DNA of 64,000 nt, taken from positions 930,001-994,000 of the forward strand of contig JADFUC010001469.1 of NCBI GenBank assembly GCA_019722365.1, in the 5' to 3' direction. The number at the start of each line of letters is the position of its first letter. Position 1 is the stretch's first letter. Below the pieces are notes generated by a model. It did no database searches. It was given only the letters and a program-made list of their open reading frames with translations, and had not been told where the DNA came from. A program made the position numbers and the translations under genes. This DNA is from Lithospermum erythrorhizon. Taxonomy: Eukaryota > Streptophyta > Magnoliopsida > Boraginales > Boraginaceae. This document shows positions 1-12,551 of this stretch, piece by piece.

Positions 1-1750
1 GACTACCTCAAAGACACTTTCGAGAGACATCTTGAGAATTATGAATCTTTGTTGATGATTCTGGTATCGTATATGTACGCCGTTTATCTTTGTATTCATA
101 TATAACAATTATTGAGCTCTTAATAAATTTTGCTTGTCATCGTTTTACGTTTTATGATATGTATCTTATTATGTTTAATTAAATGATACTTGAAATAGTC
201 TTACTTTCGAGGAACATTATTATGTTACTCTTATTTCTGATGCAGGCTATACAAGTTATCGATATTTGTAGTACATAGGTAAACATGTTGCATAATAACA
301 TGTGCCATGACTTTCATTGACAACTTGATTAGTCAAGGCACTTATAGTAATGATATAAATTTGCATATCACGCGCGCCTTATGTTTTTAATATAAAAATT
401 ATAATAGATCCTTCTATTGACCAAGTGGGAGAATGTAAGACTATTTTATTTTATTTAAAATTCTTCCTCGGGTATTATGGTCATTAGTAGGATATTTAAA
501 TTTCATAAATTGTAAATTCATTACATATGTTCTGAAGTTATAAATGCTCGTTATTAGAGTGATGGATAGTTAATATGAAAATTATGATGAATAGTTTGAA
601 AGGTATACACTCTGCGGCATAAATAGCGTCATGATATACATCTAATAGCATGCATAACAAAATAATATATATTAAACACATGGCAAAGAGGTTTATAGGA
701 AGGAAAAGAGCGGCAGCTTAACTGCCAATTGAAGGCTTTGGTGATTTCAATCTTTCAGCGATAATCTACAGCGTTCTAATGGTACGGAGGTATGTATTGA
801 CCCAATTATGTATTAGTTAACATATATGTGATAATCATGTAATTCAAAGATTTTGGGATTGTTATATTTATTGTTTAAATAATCATCTAACATATAACGG
901 TAAAGTTTATTATATAAATGTTAAATGTATAATACTATCTCCGTTTTTTTTATTTGATGTTTTCGAATATCGAGGTGAAACTTTGATCATTAATTACTAA
1001 TTACTCATTATTTTAATAAATATAAAATTTATATCATTAGATTAAGTCTTTTAAAAATAGTTTCGTAATATTATTTTCTTATAATTTTGAGCGTTTAGTT
1101 TAGAGTAATTGATAGTGAATTTGAATGGAGGTAATATCCCAAGTATCACTCCCTCTTTTTCTTCTTGTTTGACTAATGCAAATGATACCTTCATAATCAG
1201 TTGAAAAGCCCAAAAATTGCTTGAAATCTTCCAAATTACCCAAATAATAAAAATTCAATCTAGATATATAATTGTGTTGATGAACATCTTTTAGAAGAAA
1301 ATTGATATGAAAAAACCCCAATTATATAACCATCCTCTAAAAAACAGAAAAGGGGTTGAATGAAGGTTTGCAAAATAATTTGAAGAGTCTAAAATATGCA
1401 AGGGTAGTGACGAATTGAATGACACCTAGCCTGTTGAATTAAATTATTGAGGGTCTACAACATTAATAGTAATTAAAGTAAAATTATATTTCTTCACTAT
1501 TTTAAGGGGTTGTGGCTAATTAGTGCGGGAAGATCTTTTTCACTACGCAAGCTGTACTAGCTTTTCATCCAACTCTTCTAGAAAAGTGGTTATCCAAAAT
1601 GAATCTACCCCTTCTCTTTTTGTCCTTTACATTTGTCTTCAATCCATTTCTATAATATGCATTCACATTCTTATTTGCAAACATATTATATTATTATTAG
1701 TATATATATACAGTTAAAGAAAACGAGGAATCATTTCACTCAGATATCTT
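1..1750. other. AT-rich left end, no supported gene
   Basis: No gene is supported here. The first 111 bases are open in frame 1 (they begin DYLKDTFERHLENYESLLMI) with a possible GT donor after base 66, so they could be the tail or an exon of a gene lying to the left, but I do not recognise the protein. Around 421-437 there is a purine tract, AAGTGGGAGAATGT, of the kind that precedes a Copia 3' LTR; no Copia coding sequence is visible next to it. Short reading frames at 1100-1321 and 1523-1717 have no coding character. Confidence 0.35.
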
Positions 1751-1753
1751 TGT

Positions 1754-2413
1754 TTGATTTGGTGCATGCAAAAACATATGATGGTTGATTACGATTTTAA
1801 AGACGATGAAGCAGAAGAAACGTTATCTTTGAGTGATCTTGTAACGCATGATGTTGCTGCATGGGATGATTATTCCTCTACAGATATGAATCTCGAGCAA
1901 GAATACTTCGAATTTTTTACTGATGAATGGAGTGCAAAAATCATTACCCTCCCGCATCGACACCATCAAAACATCATCTTTTGTGGCAAGCTCATTCAAT
2001 CCAAGAACCCCACCTTCACAAAGACAAAGGAAAGTGACTACTCAAGCTTGAGCAAGAATGGCAATAATAATAATGTTGGATATGGTAGATTGGAGAGAAT
2101 TGATTCATCATTGGTACATGGTAAAATGTTAGCTATCCCTACTTTATTAAGATCATCAAGAAAGTCGAGATGGTGCAAGATTTTTTTGGGCATGGACCCT
2201 ATGATAAAATCAAGTGGTGGGGTGCAACTAAGGGAGATCAAACAGAGGCTGAGCCGCCTACGCCGCCCGATCGAAAGTGGTCAACAAGCAGATGATGAGT
2301 ATAGGAAAAAGAGCAAGGGAGGTTTGTGGGGGTTGGTCAAGGCCTTAGGTTGTGGTGAATACAACCATGCAACTGCTGTTAAGGAGTCGATAAAGAGCAT
2401 TTCAAGAGTGTGA
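1754..2413 (+). CDS. Uncharacterised plant protein, single exon
   Basis: A 219-residue open frame without introns. I do not recognise a named family with certainty. It has an acidic N-terminal part (DDEAEETLSLSDLV), then an aromatic motif EYFEFF at about residues 51-56 and IIFCGKLI at about 74-81. This pairing of an F-E-F motif with a [IF]FCGKL motif recurs in plant proteins of unknown function related to DUF1645 or membrane-associated kinase regulator-like proteins. The C-terminal half is basic (RSSRKSRWCKIF, LREIKQRLSRLRR) and ends with a WGLVKALGC segment, which suggests a nuclear or membrane-associated peripheral protein. There is no signal peptide and no clear membrane span. Several in-frame ATGs (residues 1, 5, 9 and 10) could start translation; the first is used by default. 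The assignment to a real gene rests on length, motif content and composition; the function is unknown. Confidence 0.75.
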   Translation: MIWCMQKHMMVDYDFKDDEAEETLSLSDLVTHDVAAWDDYSSTDMNLEQEYFEFFTDEWSAKIITLPHRHHQNIIFCGKLIQSKNPTFTKTKESDYSSLSKNGNNNNVGYGRLERIDSSLVHGKMLAIPTLLRSSRKSRWCKIFLGMDPMIKSSGGVQLREIKQRLSRLRRPIESGQQADDEYRKKSKGGLWGLVKALGCGEYNHATAVKESIKSISRV

Positions 2414-4562
2414 CATTTGAATTGTTTATTTGATACCAGTTATTAGAGTACAGAATGCAAGATAATTGCATAGATGGTCCTTTGGAGTTTGTCAAAAAAT
2501 AAGATTTAATCCTTAAATTTAGAGTTTGCTTTGATACACTAACTACCGAGGAGTTACGTAATTGTTCTTGTAGCTTGGTCACTCTTGTTTATTTAATAGT
2601 TAAGTACTAGACATTAATCTTAAATTCATGAAATGCATTTAATTATTATTTATTTTCATCTTCCTTATCATTGTTGTACTCTTTTCTCTTTTGCTCGTTA
2701 ACATTACTTTTTATTAATGGTTGAAAAGTTATTTGAAAGTCAGCGTTCGAGGATCGAAAATTATTAAAAAGAGATATTGTTAGATATGGAGAAACGAAGA
2801 GAATGCATGAACATTATTTTGGTTAATCTTGAGATGAAATGATGTTGTTTAGATAGGCCCAGTTAAGTATTTTATTAAATTAATTAATTTTTGAACTTTT
2901 GATAAACTATTGATGATGTTTTGTCCAATCTAATGTCAATATTTTCTTTAATCTATATTGTTTCTATCTTTAAACTTCAGTTTATCAATGGAGTATGGAG
3001 CAATAAAGCATTTGTCCGTTTATTTTCATATCATTCTGTTTAAAGTTGTTAATCGATCCATTTAAAAGGTATATCGACTAAATACACTTCATCAAGTAAT
3101 TACTACTCAAATCCGACTCAATTACATCTCAACCAAGTAAACATCCAATTTTTCGAAATATATACGATGTGTCTAGTGAATAACGAGTTACCAAATCCGC
3201 TAATTTTGATAATCTAACTCCAAACGTTTCTCAATTTGAAGTTAAATTTTGTAATATACCTCCAACATTTTCTTAAATTTAAATTTAAAAGTTCAAAATT
3301 ATAATTGCATTTAAACCACCCAGTGCACCCATCATTGATCATACTACCTTCCACTAATACAACATTTAGGATCGAAAAAATGGATCAATATCTGAAATAA
3401 TTGAATAATTATTTTGACCGATAAACTATTTATCGAGTTACCTGACTCGATAATAACACTACCACCAACCAACTTCTTCATCAACTCTCGATTCTTTCAA
3501 GACCAAACTCACCTTAATCTTATCATCACTCACTTCGATACTTTTCTCACTCTTCAATTGTAATTTGTACATATAAACCGCAAACATTAAATGATTTAAA
3601 TCTCTCTATATAGTCTATATGCATACACATATCTATATACGTATCTCTATGAAAATTAAGGGTATGTATGGATCGGTTCGGTCGGTTTTGGTAGAAATTA
3701 GAATCGAACGTATTAGGCTCAGTTCTCTTAAAGGTTGAACTTAAATCGGTTGGTTCGATCGGTTCGGTTTGGTTTCGGTTAAGTTTAGGAGTTTGAGATA
3801 ATTTTTTGAGTGTCTATCGTCTTGGTCTGGGCCCAAGCCCAGTCGTAGCAATTCGATGTTAAGATTAATTATCTGATCTGTCTAAGGTCGATACTGTGAT
3901 ACCGCTTCTTTTTATATATTTTGTATTCTTTATATTATTAATTTTAAAAGATTTATATATCTTATTCCGTTATATACCAATAATGAGCAAGTTAAAGGTT
4001 AAGTTCTATTGCCCAAAATATACGCGTGCCAAATCTTCTGAATCTTTGAAAGGTATAATAAATGAAAATTGAAATGCATAAAGCTTTAGATATCGGTTCG
4101 GTTCGATTATTTCGAATGTCGAGCACAGAATTAGTTAGTTCTGTCCTTGGAACTAAATCGGTTCGATTCAAAAAATTCGGTTATTTCGGTTCGATTAAAA
4201 TTCGGTTCGAATTCGGTTTAGAATTTATGCACACCTAATAGAAAACCCACAACCCTCGGATCGAGACACTTATTTATGCTTATTATTGCGATAGCTACGT
4301 CAATATAAGCCTCCAATTATATGCTTGTGTCACTGATAGCTACGTCCAAGCTATCGTTTTTATTATTCTGATAACTCGTCTAAACAGCGCTTGTCTTCTT
4401 ATTATTATAATAGCTTCGATCCCACGAAAGCTTTATCTTATTATTCTTTATACTTGGATAGAAAATTCGTCATGCTCTACGTGTCACTTAGGTAACGGGT
4501 TAGAAAATTGGAAGTTAATTAGGGGTTAAAGGGTAGAGTTGGGTTGAATTTAGTTTCTGAAA
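2414..4562. other. Intergenic, AT-rich, with one TCGGTT-rich repeat
   Basis: No coding sequence is seen between the 219-residue protein gene and the dsRNA-binding protein gene. The only structured part is the repeat at 3661-4235, listed separately. Confidence 0.6.
3661..4235. repeat. TCGGTTCGGTT-rich repeat with imperfect terminal inverted ends
   Basis: The segment begins GGTATGTATGGATCGG and ends TTTATGCACACC, so the outer ~10 bases are imperfect inverted repeats (7 of 10 match). Both flanks inside are full of CGGTTCG and TTCGGTT units, which are common in plant non-autonomous DNA elements. I could not find a convincing target site duplication, so the exact ends are uncertain. Confidence 0.45.
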
Positions 4563-7500
4563 ATGTACAAGAATCAGCTTCAGGAGTTAGCTCAAAGGAG
4601 CTGCTTCAATTTGCCTTCATATTCTTGCATAAGGGAGGGTCCAGATCATGCGCCAAGGTTTAAGGCTACCGTGAAGTTTAACGGAGAGGCGTTTGAATGT
4701 CCGGCGTTTTGTTCGACGCTTCGTCAGGCTGAGCATTCTGCTGCTGAGGTGGCACTTAATGCTCTTGCTAATCGTGGGCCCTCCAACTCGCTTGCTGCTA
4801 GAATTCTTGTGAGTTTTTCAACTTGGGTTTTGTTGGATTTTGTGGAAAGTTGGTTTTTTTGTTGGTTTTTGGGGGGTTTGAACTTGGTTTTTTTGTTGGA
4901 TTTTGGGGGGTTTGAAGTTGGTTTTTTGTTGGGTTTGGGGGATTTCAGAGTTGGATTTTGGGGTTTTGCAGTTGTTTGGTTGAATTTTGGGGGTTTGGTA
5001 GTTGTGTTTTGTTCATTTTGGGGACTTTGATGTTGTTTTTGTAGAATTTTGGGGGTGTTGTAGTTGTTTTTTGTTCATTTTGGGGGATTTTGTAGTTGTG
5101 TTTTGTTCATTTTGGGGATCTTGTAGTTGTTTTTTGTTCATTTTGGGATTATGAAGTTGTGTTTTGTTCATTTTGGGGATTTTGAAGTTGTTTTTGTTGG
5201 ATTTTGGGGATATTGAAGTTGTTTTTCGTTGAATTTTGGGCTTTTTGTAGTTGTTTTTGCTGGATTCTGAAGTTGGTTTTTGTTGAATTTTTGGGGTTTT
5301 GTTGTGTTGATTATGTTTGTGTGTGTTAGGTTTTGTGTGATGCTCCGTTAGTGTTAGTATTACTGTGAACTATGAGATGTGATAGTGATTTGCATCTGGG
5401 AGTTCATCAATTAATGTGGAATGAGTAGGTTGGATAATAAATGATCAATTCAATTAAGTAATAATTCCATGATGGGGTTGCATTATTTAATTGCATTTGT
5501 GATTATCTGGAGTGAGTTGAGTGACATACAGAATTCAGTGATGTATCTTGGTTTATTGTAATTTTAAAAGCTTTCGATATTGGTGTAATGTTTGTTAATG
5601 AGGCAAAATCGAAGATAGCTTTTGGGTGGTGACGGAAGTGTTATTAGTGATAAAAGATGCCTGCTGTTGTACTTTATTATGATTTTCTAATTCATTACTT
5701 AGATTGCTTAATCTCTAGGGGGGAGGGGGGATGTTTAAGTTAGTGTCTTTGTTTCATTTTAGAGAAGGAGAAAGTGACTAAAGCGGAGAAAGTGACTAAA
5801 GCACAAACTTGAAGGTTGAATTGTGAATCTTATGTTTATTTTTTTATTGCCGGATGAATTCTGCTTTTTACTTATGAAATGATCAATTGATTTATTCCCG
5901 TTAAGCAAGTAGTTGGACTATAAATGAACTAACTAAGTTATTTTTGGCGGGGGTAGAATGGTTAAGTCTCTTTAAGAGTTTCTAATCACCCTTACAGATT
6001 GCCAAATTTTGGATTCACTATGATTTTTAAACTCAGTTGGTATCATTCTGATGTTCACCAATAGAGTATGCTTATCATCCCACCAATTGCTTGTTGATTA
6101 AGTTTGAACGACATGGAATAATGTTTTAATGTCTGTATGCGTATCATACTGGTTATATTTTGCCATTTGTAAAGGAGCCCTCTTTCGTTTGCTGTGACGT
6201 GGTGTTTCCATGGATCTATTTGATGTGTAAATTGTGGAAGTGCCCCCTTTGTGATTATATCCTTGAATTGATTTAACATCAAATTAGTAATTCCTTATCT
6301 TAATACATAGCTATCGGTCGTTTAGATAATTTCTTGGGTTGTTGTGAAGTTTCCCAATGTCCATCTTTGAGAAATTCTTATGCTTCTTTTAGTTTTCTGT
6401 ATGATCATAATTTAAATAATACATTATACCCAGGAATAGTTTTACTTTGTTTGACTGCTGTATCTGACTTTTGAATCTTCTTGACCAAATAATGAATGCA
6501 TTGTACAGGATGAAACAGGGGTGTACAAAAATCTATTGCAAGAAGTTTCTCAACGAGTAGGAGCATCATTGCCTACATATACAACTTTTAGATCAGGCCT
6601 GGGTCATCTTCCTGTATTTACTTGCACTGTGGAATTGGCAGCCGTTGCATTCACTGGGGACCCAGCCAAGAACAAGAAGCAGGCAGAAAAAAATGCAGCC
6701 ATGGCTGCATGGTCATCTCTAAAATTGTGTGAGTGATTAAGATCTCATTTTCTGCATAATTAAGATATAAGTGTAAAAAACATCGTAAGTCTGCTAGGTC
6801 CAACACTCCAACTGTCCAACCCTTCCCTAATATTCTGGGCTTTCATTTTATGTTCTACGGAGTATTTGATTAGTATCTTAGATCATGCATCAGAAAAATG
6901 GTGTCAATTAAGTTTTCTTGTGTTCGTTAGACAAGTTCAATTTCGTTTTACAAGCACATATAAAGCAAGGGGTTTCACATTTATATACTCCATATCTTTA
7001 TGTGTGGTTGCTTTTTTACAAAAGTTTGTTGTGTTGCATCAGTGGCACAAGAATCTGGTAGTTCATCACAAAAAGCAAACATTGACGAGCAGGAGCACGT
7101 GACAGTAGCTCGTGCCCTGCAGAAGTTTCTCATCAAGGCCAGGCTAGCAAGAGCACAGTTTCCAATCAAATTTCCTACCCAAAGTCTACGACCACCTAGT
7201 ACACAGCCCTCCCAACCTGCGACATCGAAAATTCTTCCATTTATACGCCCAAGAACAGCTCCTCGCAACAGATTGAATGCAGCAAACAACAGCTCGGGAG
7301 GCCCCAACACTTCTCGAAATGAAATCACAGCCTCTAGTCTTCAAGATGCACTCACTTACTTAAATACCAATCTAGCTACAACTGACAGTCACTCATCAGC
7401 AGAGAACCAAAGAGTTCGACCTCAGAAATTTCCTGCAGCTGGAGCAGCACCCTACATACCTCTTCGACATTTCAGCCCCCATCACAGAGTTGCACCCGCT

Positions 7501-8004
7501 GTTACAATACGGAATGCAATTCCTGTTTTCTCTGCTCCATCACTTCCTCCTTCTGGTCAGCCTCCGCTGGTGATGAGGCCTCCATCATTGGGAATGGCAC
7601 CACCAGTCTGCATCAGGCAGGCTGTACCTGTGTATGCAGTTCCACCTGTTTGCCTAGAGGAGCCAGCTGTATCAGACGCTTCTTTCAGAATGGATACACA
7701 ATTTCCTAAGGTTCCAGCTTTTCAAGTAAAGGGGCTCCAAGCCCTCAAGGCTACATCTAACCAAAGAAAGGAATCCTCAACTGTTAACGATTCTGCAGTT
7801 CCAGTTGAGCAACCTGCAGATACTGAAGAAGAATCTCAAGTCGCTGAAAGCCCAAACCCTCAAGTTGTGGAAGAGTCCGACCTGAGTCTTCCTGTTGCCT
7901 CCTCATCTTGCCGTTCTGTGCATGTGGAAGTTGATGAGATTGCAAGTCAGGATAAGCTACAAGAATCTCCTGTTACTAAAGGAGTAAAAGAATTAGAAAT
8001 TTGA
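4563..8004 (+). CDS. Double-stranded-RNA-binding protein, DRB2/3/5 type
   Basis: Three exons: 4563-4808, 6509-6728 and 7043-8004, with GT-AG introns and consistent phases (0, then 1), giving 475 residues. Exon 1 carries dsRBD1 (from MYKNQLQELAQR to AEHSAAEVALNALAN, residues 1-70). Exon 2 carries dsRBD2 (YKNLLQEVSQRVG to KKQAEKNAAMAAWSSLK, about residues 87-153); its KKQAEK helix has the lysines expected to contact dsRNA, while dsRBD1 has the LRQAEH form typical of plant DRBs. Exon 3 begins with an EQEHVTVARALQKF segment and continues as a long proline- and alanine-rich, low-complexity tail. Two N-terminal dsRBDs with a long tail match the plant DRB2/DRB3/DRB5 group, known to act with Dicer-like proteins in small-RNA pathways; which paralogue this is cannot be decided here. 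Intron 1 is 1.7 kb and holds a minisatellite. Confidence 0.93.
4810..5310 (+). repeat. G/T-rich intronic minisatellite
   Basis: Immediately after the exon 1 donor of the DRB gene the sequence is built of degenerate units of roughly 25-35 bases around GTTGTTTTTTGTTCATTTTG followed by GGGG and TTTGAAG or TTTGTAG. There are more than ten units. The sense strand is almost free of C and contains repeated runs of four or more G. Confidence 0.8.
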
Positions 8005-9008
8005 TATGAAGGTATTCTTTAGCCTTCTCGCAGTCTACAAAGATCTTTGTGGTTGAATTTTTGTACTACATGTTTTATTCTCTGATCTCCCCTTTTTCTT
8101 AATTGGGTTCACTATATGGTGATCATCAGGCTAGTGCTGTTTAAGAAAGGCAAAGTTATATTTATTGCTTATACCTTTTTACTTTTCAGTCTCAGGGTCT
8201 CTCTACTTGGTTCTGAATCTGGCTGCATATACATGGTATATCTAAGGATGGATATATTTCCATGGCCTTTTTTCCAAGGCACCAATAACCAATCATGCAT
8301 TACACACGGTCGGTTGTTTTTTAGCACAAAAAAACGATCTATCGTGTGGAGTGCATGGTCGATCACTTATTTCGACGGGACCTTGAAAATAGTTTTTACA
8401 TATGTTTAAGTACGATGATTAAGTTCGGCATTTTAGTTCATCCTCTATCCTTCTCAAACCAATCTTTGTGGGGTTCCAATACTATTGATTTCGTACCCTA
8501 TGTACTCAACACAAGTATGAGCAATTTTTTGGATAATCGTTGTACATGTTGTAGGATTTACGCACAAACCTTCAATTTGATACTAAATGATCATCTTATC
8601 TTAATAGTAAAATACATTGTAATATCATTGTTTTGATAAGAAATATTGTTAGTAAGGTTCAGAATTTAATAAATCAAATATGAAGATTCAAAACTAAACG
8701 CTTTTTAAATCGACAGTAAATACATGACTGGGTTCGAATAATAATTTTATTTTCTCACTTCTTTTTCAAATTTAACTTTATCAAACCCAACTTGGAGCTT
8801 GAATAAGGACAAACTTTGAATAAGGACCCGAGGTAATTCTCTAAACCAGACAGCAAAAACAGACATGAATGATATATCTTGTTTCCTACCTTAACAAGCA
8901 CACCTCAATAATAATCTTATTTTCTCACTATTCTTTTTCCCTTTTGAAATAAATTGTGGTGTTGTTCATATCAAGGGAGCAAGTTATTTGCCTCCCTCCA
9001 TTCAGTAG
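8005..9008. other. Intergenic between DRB and GNAT genes
   Basis: This holds the 3' untranslated region of the DRB gene and the promoter and leader of the GNAT gene. Open frames at 8116-8636 on both strands show no family resemblance or coding bias. Confidence 0.5.
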
Positions 9009-11031
9009 ATGTTGGTTCTTGCAGCAAGTCAAACAACCTTAATGTCAACTGTTTCAATAAATTGTCTTGTTGGGTTTTCACTGAATTCCAACAAGCTTAA
9101 TAATCTTTGCACTTATGGGTTATCTTCTTCTGCTTCATCCAGATCAGGTATACTAATTTATGGCTTTAATGGGTTGTGAATTTTAGTAAAGTTCATGTGT
9201 TTTGAGGCCTTATTGTTGATGAATTTGGCAAATTATTAGTATTCACTAGTTGTTGCAGCTTCTAGTTGTTTTTTATTTACATTTTCTTATTTGGGGTTCT
9301 TGTAACAAATCATTCTATTGTATTCTTGAATTAGTATGTTTATTTTTTTTTAGAGAAATTTATCAAGCTGAAAATGATAAAGGGGATTAGATGAAACTTA
9401 GATCAGTTTTATACACCATCGAAAGTGCAGATGGGATATTTGAGCAATGTTGTAACTTGTCTTGGTATATTAGATTTTGAAAATGCATAAATGATGTTTT
9501 GTAATCATATTGAAAATGAAGAAGTTCTATAATGTTGAAGAAGGAAGAACAGATTTAGTGCCTTCGAATTGAAGTTATATTTTTGCGTTCTACCATAAAG
9601 ATCCAAACTTTATGGAAGGCAATGAGCTATGTGATTGTTGGAAGTTCTTTGAGTCTCTTCTGATATCTTCTGAAAGTGAAGTTGCGGCAATTTTAGTTTG
9701 CACTTTTCAGATGTAGTTTCTAAGCTCTTAGAGTATGGATGGTCAAACAGATATAATTGACTGGCTTGCTAACTAGTGTATATCGAATTTTTTTTTTGTG
9801 TGCTTATGCAGGTCATTGCAAGGCAAGTCAAATAGCTGAATTATTCACAGCAACTTCACCGGAGATTGTTGTTAGGGAAGCCAGATTGGAGGATTCGTGG
9901 GAGGTGGCTGAAACCCACTGTAGTTCCTTCTTCCCTGAATATGCTTTCCCTTTGGACTTCGTATTGAGATTTGATAGGCTGATTGGGATGTTGTTTGGAT
10001 TTTCTGTACCTATCGGATGTGAGAAGACTTGTCTGGTTGCTGTTGTTGGAGGCTCGGATGAAGAATTCCTCTTGGGGAGTGAAGACTTCAAAATTGGACG
10101 TCTTGATAGTAGATTTAGTCTGAATAAAGGATATGTGGCTGGGATATTGACCTTGGATACCGTGGCTGACTTTCTTCCCAGGAAAGGACCTCTTCGGCAG
10201 AGAAGGTTACTATAACTTTTCATCCTTTTGTAGAGTTCTTTATGTTATTTTTTATTATTATTAACTTTTGTAACTGAGAATACATAAAAGCTTGGATTAG
10301 TTAACAGGGTTCTTAGTCCTCTTTTCAGTAATGTGGATAAAATACACGTTATGGTCGAACATAGATTTCATGAACCAAGAGAACCGTTATGAGGATGTAA
10401 TGATGTTTAGTTGTTGCTTAGAAGGGATGGAGAATGGTTAGTTACTCTCATGATGAAGCATCTTCAGGTCTATGGCAATACATAGGAGATAACCGTTCTC
10501 CGACGTACGCTGAACCTGACTCACCCCTACACCACCCTGCCTATTAGGGGCTATTAGTCGGTCATGCCAGTTTTTGTTATCCAGCTTCATTGTCTTCTTC
10601 GAAATGATTTTTGAACTAATGAAAACCAAATAAATGAAGCTGGAACAATATATCTACCCTTCTGGTATCTTGACTAGGATAGAATTTTTTTAAGGACAAT
10701 GAGGCCAACTGTTCAGAAGCTCTTGATGATTTTCTAAATGATTTTGTCGTTATTTCACAGGACTGGAATTGCATACATATCAAATGTTGCAGTTCGTGAT
10801 AGGTTTCGTCGGAAGGGAATAGCAACGAGGCTCATAACTCAAGCAGAATCTCAAGCCAGAAGCTGGGGGTGTCGTGCCCTTGCGTTACACTGCGACAATA
10901 GCAATGCCGGGGCAACAAAGTTGTACACCCGGGAAGGATTCAGATGTATCAAAATACCAGAGGGAGCAAATTGGCCTCAACCAAAGACTTCTCCAGATGT
11001 CCAGTTTAGCTTCATGATGAAGCTCTTGTGA
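9009..11031 (+). CDS. GCN5-related N-acetyltransferase (GNAT), probably plastid-targeted
   Basis: Three exons, 9009-9147, 9812-10205 and 10761-11031, joined in frame by GT-AG introns, encode 267 residues. The first exon (MLVLAASQTTLMSTVSINCL, rich in S, T and N and free of acidic residues) looks like a chloroplast transit peptide. The GNAT fold starts near residue 62 (EIVVREARLEDSWEVAETHC). The last exon holds the acetyl-CoA loop: ISNVAVRDRFRRKGIATRL contains the R-x-x-G-x-A signature (RRKGIA), followed by ALHCDNSNAGATKLYTREGF, the usual motif B with N for cofactor contact and a conserved tyrosine. Family knowledge: plant GNATs of this type acetylate protein lysines or N-termini in plastids. 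The specific substrate is inferred at family level only. The start was chosen because it gives the transit peptide and joins exon 2 in phase. Confidence 0.9.
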
Positions 11032-12550
11032 ATGGCCCCCGTTATTTTCTTTGATTCTATAGGAGAACAAATTCAGGTGCAAATAATTGCAGTAGGAAAC
11101 TGAGTTATGCTGAGTATATATTACTGTATATAGTTAATGGTTGGGAAAGAAAAACTGCAGGTATCATTGAAATGTAGTTATCCTGTAATATACAGTAGTA
11201 CCTTCTAATTTACTCTATAATCTATAATTGGGTTCCTTAATTTCGTCGGACATTTTATTAATAACAAACATTTTATAGGTTAAGCATAAGTAAGAAATTT
11301 TGTGAGGATATTATAATTCAACCTTTCTACATTGTGTAATTTGTTTATAGCCCGTTGTGCTATTTCTTTCGAGCACTACTCCCATTTTGCAAAGCAATTC
11401 AATACAATAACTCTTAAATTCAATCCATAACCTAGAATAATGTAATTAGAAAGTAGTTAGTCTATTCATATTGTTTCAGAATTAGATTTTGTTTATTTCT
11501 TGCATTTAACATGTATGGTCTGATTGTTGCCAAAAGAACTTTGTTATGCATGTTATTCACCTCTTATTGGTAAATTTTGAATTTGGAATCAGCTCACATT
11601 ACAATAATTTGTGTTTACTTGGTGAATATGCATGCTAAATCTAATTCTGAAACAATGTTGTGTTTACTTGGTGAATAATTTGTTTCTTTCCCTTGGGATG
11701 TCTCTGAAGACTGGTTGTGGCCAATTGGTCATTGGTACACCCCACATCATCCCATCCAGCTCTTAATATCTAATTGCCTTTGATGATATGCATGATAGTT
11801 TGGTTGCCATTACATGTATCTTTTTGTTAGGTAGAAATTATCGTCTTATCTCTGTGGCACTTGGCTGATTACAGAAGTGGATGTGATGTTGCTACTTCAT
11901 CTAACTATGAGTCTGTGACCAGCATTATTATAACATTGAATACTATGGTATGGTATAGAGTGATTGTGCTTGGTGGAGTTAAACCAACAGATGAGGCTTA
12001 GTTCAAATATCCCTATCCCACTCGTCGTTTTTAATGATTGGCCGCTTATTCAGCAACGTCATAACAGGACTGTATTGTCTAGGAAGCTCGCAGTTTACAT
12101 AATTGGCCGTTTGGTCTCGTGGATTTCTGATGTTCATCTGTAGTCTTCCTCCCATTTGGCCTCCTTTCCTGTGAATTGATTCAGTTGCTGTAGCCTGTAG
12201 GGAAGTGGAGATAGGGAACCTCCCAGTAGTCATTATAATATACATGCACAATATAAGGTATTTTACCCACAACATACCTGTAGTTAGTTGTAGAGAAACA
12301 AATGTTTTGCTGGTTGTTGAATTGTTTGGTAAGAGGTCAACATAGACTAATGGTGAGGTACTAATTTTGTAGCTGAACCAACAATACATAAACTTGAAAG
12401 GCTTATCTGGACGCAAGTATGCAGATTAATAAGCAGGAATGCCTTTCATGTGCTGAGCTTAAAAGAATGTCATGTAGGATTGGTATTATTATATCACTCT
12501 TTAACATTGCGACGCCATTTCAACCTCTTTTTATTCTTCTTTTTTTTTAA
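11032..12550. other. Intergenic, no gene seen
   Basis: Contains the 3' end of the GNAT transcript unit and a perfect inverted repeat (listed separately). The 137-codon open frame at 12003-12416 on the - strand has no recognisable domain and I do not call it a gene. Confidence 0.5.
11470..11656. repeat. 20-bp perfect inverted repeat, 187-bp hairpin unit
   Basis: The 20 bases at 11470-11489 (ATTGTTTCAGAATTAGATTT) are the exact reverse complement of 11637-11656. A 16-base stretch, GTGTTTACTTGGTGAA, also occurs twice in direct order near the right arm (about 11611 and 11659). This could be a small MITE or a foldback RNA source. Confidence 0.6.
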
Positions 12551-12551
12551 A

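Noticed and set aside
7000..7042. Upstream extension of the third DRB exon
   Set aside because: The splice acceptor at 7041-7042 joins exon 2 in the correct phase; the preceding codons are intron.
12003..12416. 137-codon open frame on the - strand
   Set aside because: No domain, no splice context and amino acid composition typical of random AT-rich DNA.
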